Source: Kalymmatonema hyalinum WJT4-NPBG1
GTDB taxonomy: Bacteria > Cyanobacteriota > Cyanobacteriia > Cyanobacteriales > Nostocaceae
Length of the DNA: 64,000 nt
Direction of reading: 5' to 3'
Assembly (NCBI GenBank): GCA_019359075.1
Contig: JAHHIB010000013.1
Location: forward strand, 1-64,000
This document shows positions 61,935 through 64,000 of this stretch, in pieces. Below the pieces are notes generated by a model. The model was not told the DNA's origin. It saw only the letters and a program-made list of their open reading frames with translations, and ran no database searches. A program made the translations under genes and the position numbers. Position 1 is the stretch's first letter. Every line of letters starts with the position of its first letter.

Positions 61935-62388
61935 TGATTTAATGTATAGCCAGCAACGAAGCTCATACTATAAACAATTAAAATTTACTACTTAAGATAG
62001 TTGTTGTTTTTGCATAAACAATAAATTCTGAAGTGTAGGGATGCTGGTTATACTGGTCATTTGTCTAGCAGTCCTGAATTATTAGTAATGGCAAAGAACG
62101 GCTTTGAATGAACATCTTAGAAATTATGCCGAATTGCTATTTTGTTAAAGAAGGTATATGAAAAAGTAAAATTATTGAAAATGGAAATTGTATTGGCAAA
62201 TACAAAAAAATGAAGCCTATATTGAAAGAAGATACCAACACTTGAGTGGGAAAACCGTACTTAATTGGAGCGCAATTTCTACCTGGTGGAGCTGTGTTTG
62301 GGTCGATACAATGAAAGTGGGGCTTAAGTAATGCTGTTGCTAGAAGCAAATTACAGAATCAGTACAGCATTACAAGGAGAGCAAAAAC
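61935..62388. other. Intergenic stretch before htpX
   Basis: 454 nt; no gene supported. The minus-strand 70-codon frame at 62137-62349 shows nothing recognisable. The last 30 nt form the htpX leader. Confidence 0.3.
62361..62379 (+). promoter_or_regulatory. htpX leader motif AGTACAGCATTACAAGGAG
   Basis: Contains the ribosome site AAGGAG. Almost the same string (AGTACAGTATTGCATAAAGGAG) stands at 63340-63361 before the next gene, which suggests a shared control element or duplication. Confidence 0.4.
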
Positions 62389-63279
62389 ATGAGAAATCAA
62401 ATCAAAACGGCTGTATTACTAGCTTTATTAAGTGCAATTTTGATTGCGATCAGCTACTGGATGATTGGCGGTACCAGTGGTATTATTGTGGGAATTGTCA
62501 TAGCAGCAGTGACAAACTTATTTTCTTGGTACCAATCGGATAAAATTGCGCTGGCGGCATACCGTGCCCAGCCAGTATCACCCCAGGAAGCACCAGGGCT
62601 GTATCAGATGGTGCAAAGATTGTGCGCACGCGCTAATCTGCCGATGCCGAGAATTTACATTGTTCCTGGCGATGCCGCCAACGCTTTTGCAACAGGACGT
62701 GATCCAGAACACGCCGCTGTCGCAGTAACAGAAGGTATATTAAATTTATTACCACAAGACGAACTCGAAAGCGTCATCGCCCACGAACTCACCCACGTTG
62801 CCAACCGTGACACCTTAACACAGGCTGTTGCGGCAACAATTGCAGGTGCTATATCGTTTTTAGCTCAAATCGTCAGCTACAGCGTTTGGTATACTCCATA
62901 CTCACGCAATGACCGCAATAATGGTCCAAATCCTTTAGGGATGCTGTTGACAATATTCCTTGCCCCAATTGCTGCAACAGTGATTCAACTGGCAATTTCA
63001 CGCACGCGGGAATTTTCAGCGGATGCAGGTTCTGCTAGATTAACTGGTAATCCTCGCGCCTTAGCCCGTGCGCTGCAACGTTTAGAAGCGACAGCAAGGC
63101 AACTACCTCTGCAAGCTAACCCAGCTTTTGAACCACTGTTGATTATGAATGGATTCTCCGGACAGTTCCTGGGCAACTTGTTCTCCAGCCACCCTTCGAC
63201 TGAAGCACGAGTTGAGGCATTGCTAAAGTTAGAACAAGAACAACTGTCTAAAACAGCCGAGTTCTCATTTAGACGATAA
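62389..63279 (+). CDS. htpX: M48 family membrane metalloprotease HtpX
   Basis: 296 residues. Two N-terminal membrane helices (about 7-25 and 30-46), zinc motif HELTH (AHELTHVANRD) with the third ligand in 'SRTREFSADAGSARLTGNP', and a further hydrophobic pair around 150-205. HtpX degrades damaged or misfolded membrane proteins under envelope or heat stress. It has a strong AAGGAG site. A small soluble protein gene follows 89 nt downstream. Confidence 0.95.
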   Translation: MRNQIKTAVLLALLSAILIAISYWMIGGTSGIIVGIVIAAVTNLFSWYQSDKIALAAYRAQPVSPQEAPGLYQMVQRLCARANLPMPRIYIVPGDAANAFATGRDPEHAAVAVTEGILNLLPQDELESVIAHELTHVANRDTLTQAVAATIAGAISFLAQIVSYSVWYTPYSRNDRNNGPNPLGMLLTIFLAPIAATVIQLAISRTREFSADAGSARLTGNPRALARALQRLEATARQLPLQANPAFEPLLIMNGFSGQFLGNLFSSHPSTEARVEALLKLEQEQLSKTAEFSFRR

Positions 63280-63339
63280 ACAGCAGTCATTTGTCACAAG
63301 AAAGGACAAAGAACAAACAGGGTGCAGCTATCAAAGATA

Positions 63340-63361
63340 AGTACAGTATTGCATAAAGGAG
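63340..63361 (+). promoter_or_regulatory. Leader motif repeated from htpX
   Basis: AGTACAGTATTGCATAAAGGAG, seven bases before the ATG of the next gene; matches 62361-62379 with a three-base length difference. Confidence 0.4.
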
Positions 63362-63368
63362 CCTAACC

Positions 63369-63773
63369 ATGACTTACAATGCAGATAACGAAGAAAACTT
63401 AGTCATCGTACAAGTCAGCCCTCAAACCCATGAGGTGGTAGAAACTGAATTGGCTGGCGAAACCGATGAGGTGAAGGATGAAACCAAAGCACTGATTGAG
63501 GCGATCAGAAGACGCGCTCAATCCGAGGCAGAATCAGCAGGTACCCTCACCCGTGAAACCTATTTGAATGCAGTACGTCAAGCACGGGAAGCCTTGGAAG
63601 GCGATAAACTCATTGAGCGCGATCGCATTGAACACGCGTTTGCAGTCCTCCAGCAGGAAGCCGAGAAAAACTGGCACTTGCTGTTCAAAGAAATAGGAGA
63701 ACTAGGCGATCGCTTCCAAGCCGCTGCTAAAGCCGCATGGGATGCTTTCAATGCTCCTCGCCCTCAACGTTAA
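63369..63773 (+). CDS. Conserved hypothetical helical protein downstream of htpX
   Basis: 134 residues, acidic, almost wholly helical after residue 35 (DEVKDETKALIEAIRRRAQSEAESAG, 'VRQAREALEGDKLIERDRIEHAFAVLQQEAEKNWHLLFKEIGELGDRFQAAAKAAWDAFN'). No membrane segment. I do not know its function. The shared leader and the position suggest it is expressed with htpX. Confidence 0.7.
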   Translation: MTYNADNEENLVIVQVSPQTHEVVETELAGETDEVKDETKALIEAIRRRAQSEAESAGTLTRETYLNAVRQAREALEGDKLIERDRIEHAFAVLQQEAEKNWHLLFKEIGELGDRFQAAAKAAWDAFNAPRPQR

Positions 63774-63805
63774 TGTTTCACCCACAAAACAAATGCCAAA
63801 GTGCT

Positions 63806-63838
63806 GTAGAGGCGTGCAATTGCGCGTCTCTACATTTT
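63806..63838 (+). terminator. Hairpin with T-run after the htpX pair
   Basis: GTAGAGGCG pairs with CGTCTCTAC (one mismatch) and is followed by ATTTTTG. A member of the GTAGAGACG palindrome family that could serve as terminator here. Confidence 0.55.
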
Positions 63839-63957
63839 TGCGTTTTTGCATGAGATTTCTTAAACTGGAATGACTAGAATTACAAATGATGCTAGATAAT
63901 GAAAAAGCTCTAACATTGACTTGGATTCTCTAGCTCGGTTATTAAGAATTAACACTT

Positions 63958-64000
63958 ATGCGAACTTACTATTGCGGCGAACTCCGAAAAGAACAGATTG
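63958..64000 (+). CDS. aspS: Aspartyl-tRNA synthetase, N-terminus only (cut by window edge)
   Basis: Fourteen full codons from ATG 63958 read MRTYYCGELRKEQI, matching the start of bacterial AspRS (MRT-YCG-L), whose anticodon-binding domain follows. The gene runs out of the window. Only the first residues are visible, so the call is by that signature. Confidence 0.75.
   Translation, partial: MRTYYCGELRKEQI

Overview
The window looks like chromosomal DNA of a filamentous, probably Nostocales-type cyanobacterium. Reasons: many GCGATCGC (HIP1) octamers, gene families largely restricted to cyanobacteria (DUF1822, DUF928, DUF1824, DUF1838, CYP110-type P450, PixJ-like phototaxis receptor, a CcmS-like protein), heptanucleotide tandem repeats and several families of short palindromic dispersed repeats. 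No tRNA, rRNA, CRISPR array or prophage was recognised. All family names come from motif recognition by eye; no database was searched.

Region by region. 1-5 kb: the right end of an IS200/IS605-type element, a RhlE-like DEAD-box RNA helicase, a divergent IF-3 paralogue that seems to start at AUU, and a nest of dead mobile DNA (an IS630 copy with a frameshift sitting against a decapitated tnpB). 5.4-20.4 kb: an island of CHAT (caspase-like peptidase) genes. It has a three-gene operon (sigma/HTH-like protein, DUF1822, TPR-CHAT), an opposing pair (CHAT-CHASE2 membrane protein overlapping a secreted DUF928 protein), and remnants of two more CHAT genes. One of these, CHAT-STAND, has a stop codon and is cut by a 91-bp MITE; a glycosyltransferase and an FkbM methyltransferase lie between it and a WD40 tail. 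20.6-31.4 kb: mixed housekeeping and hypothetical genes (LysM hydrolase, purT, pentapeptide protein, PD-(D/E)XK-like protein, ABC-F protein, DUF1824, prohibitin, ABC exporter, CcmS-like protein). 31.4-40.6 kb: an overlapping HTH/nucleotidyltransferase pair, CYP110 P450, an orphan ParA with a coiled-coil partner carrying a 30-bp minisatellite, GNAT, alpha/beta hydrolase, Hsp20, transaldolase, a Uma2 gene broken by a small palindromic insertion, and a two-domain rhodanese.

40.8-54.5 kb: a signalling block with a CHASE2-Ser/Thr kinase, a large PixJ-like chemoreceptor with two phytochrome-type GAF domains, three single-domain response regulators, a multi-PAS/GAF histidine kinase, and a REC-wHTH-Hpt-REC-REC regulator. 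No CheA or CheW is present. 55-64 kb: VOC protein, YdcF, DUF1838, AbrB-type membrane protein, DUF190, a coiled-coil gene framed by 137-bp inverted repeats, HtpX with a small partner that has a similar leader, and the first codons of aspS.

The most unusual content is the CHAT/CHASE2 island, in which one kind of CHASE2 sensor is joined to a peptidase-like domain at 11.8-14.3 kb and to a kinase at 40.8-43.1 kb. The photoreceptor-like GAF with Cys-Tyr in place of Cys-His and the AUU-initiated IF-3 paralogue come next.
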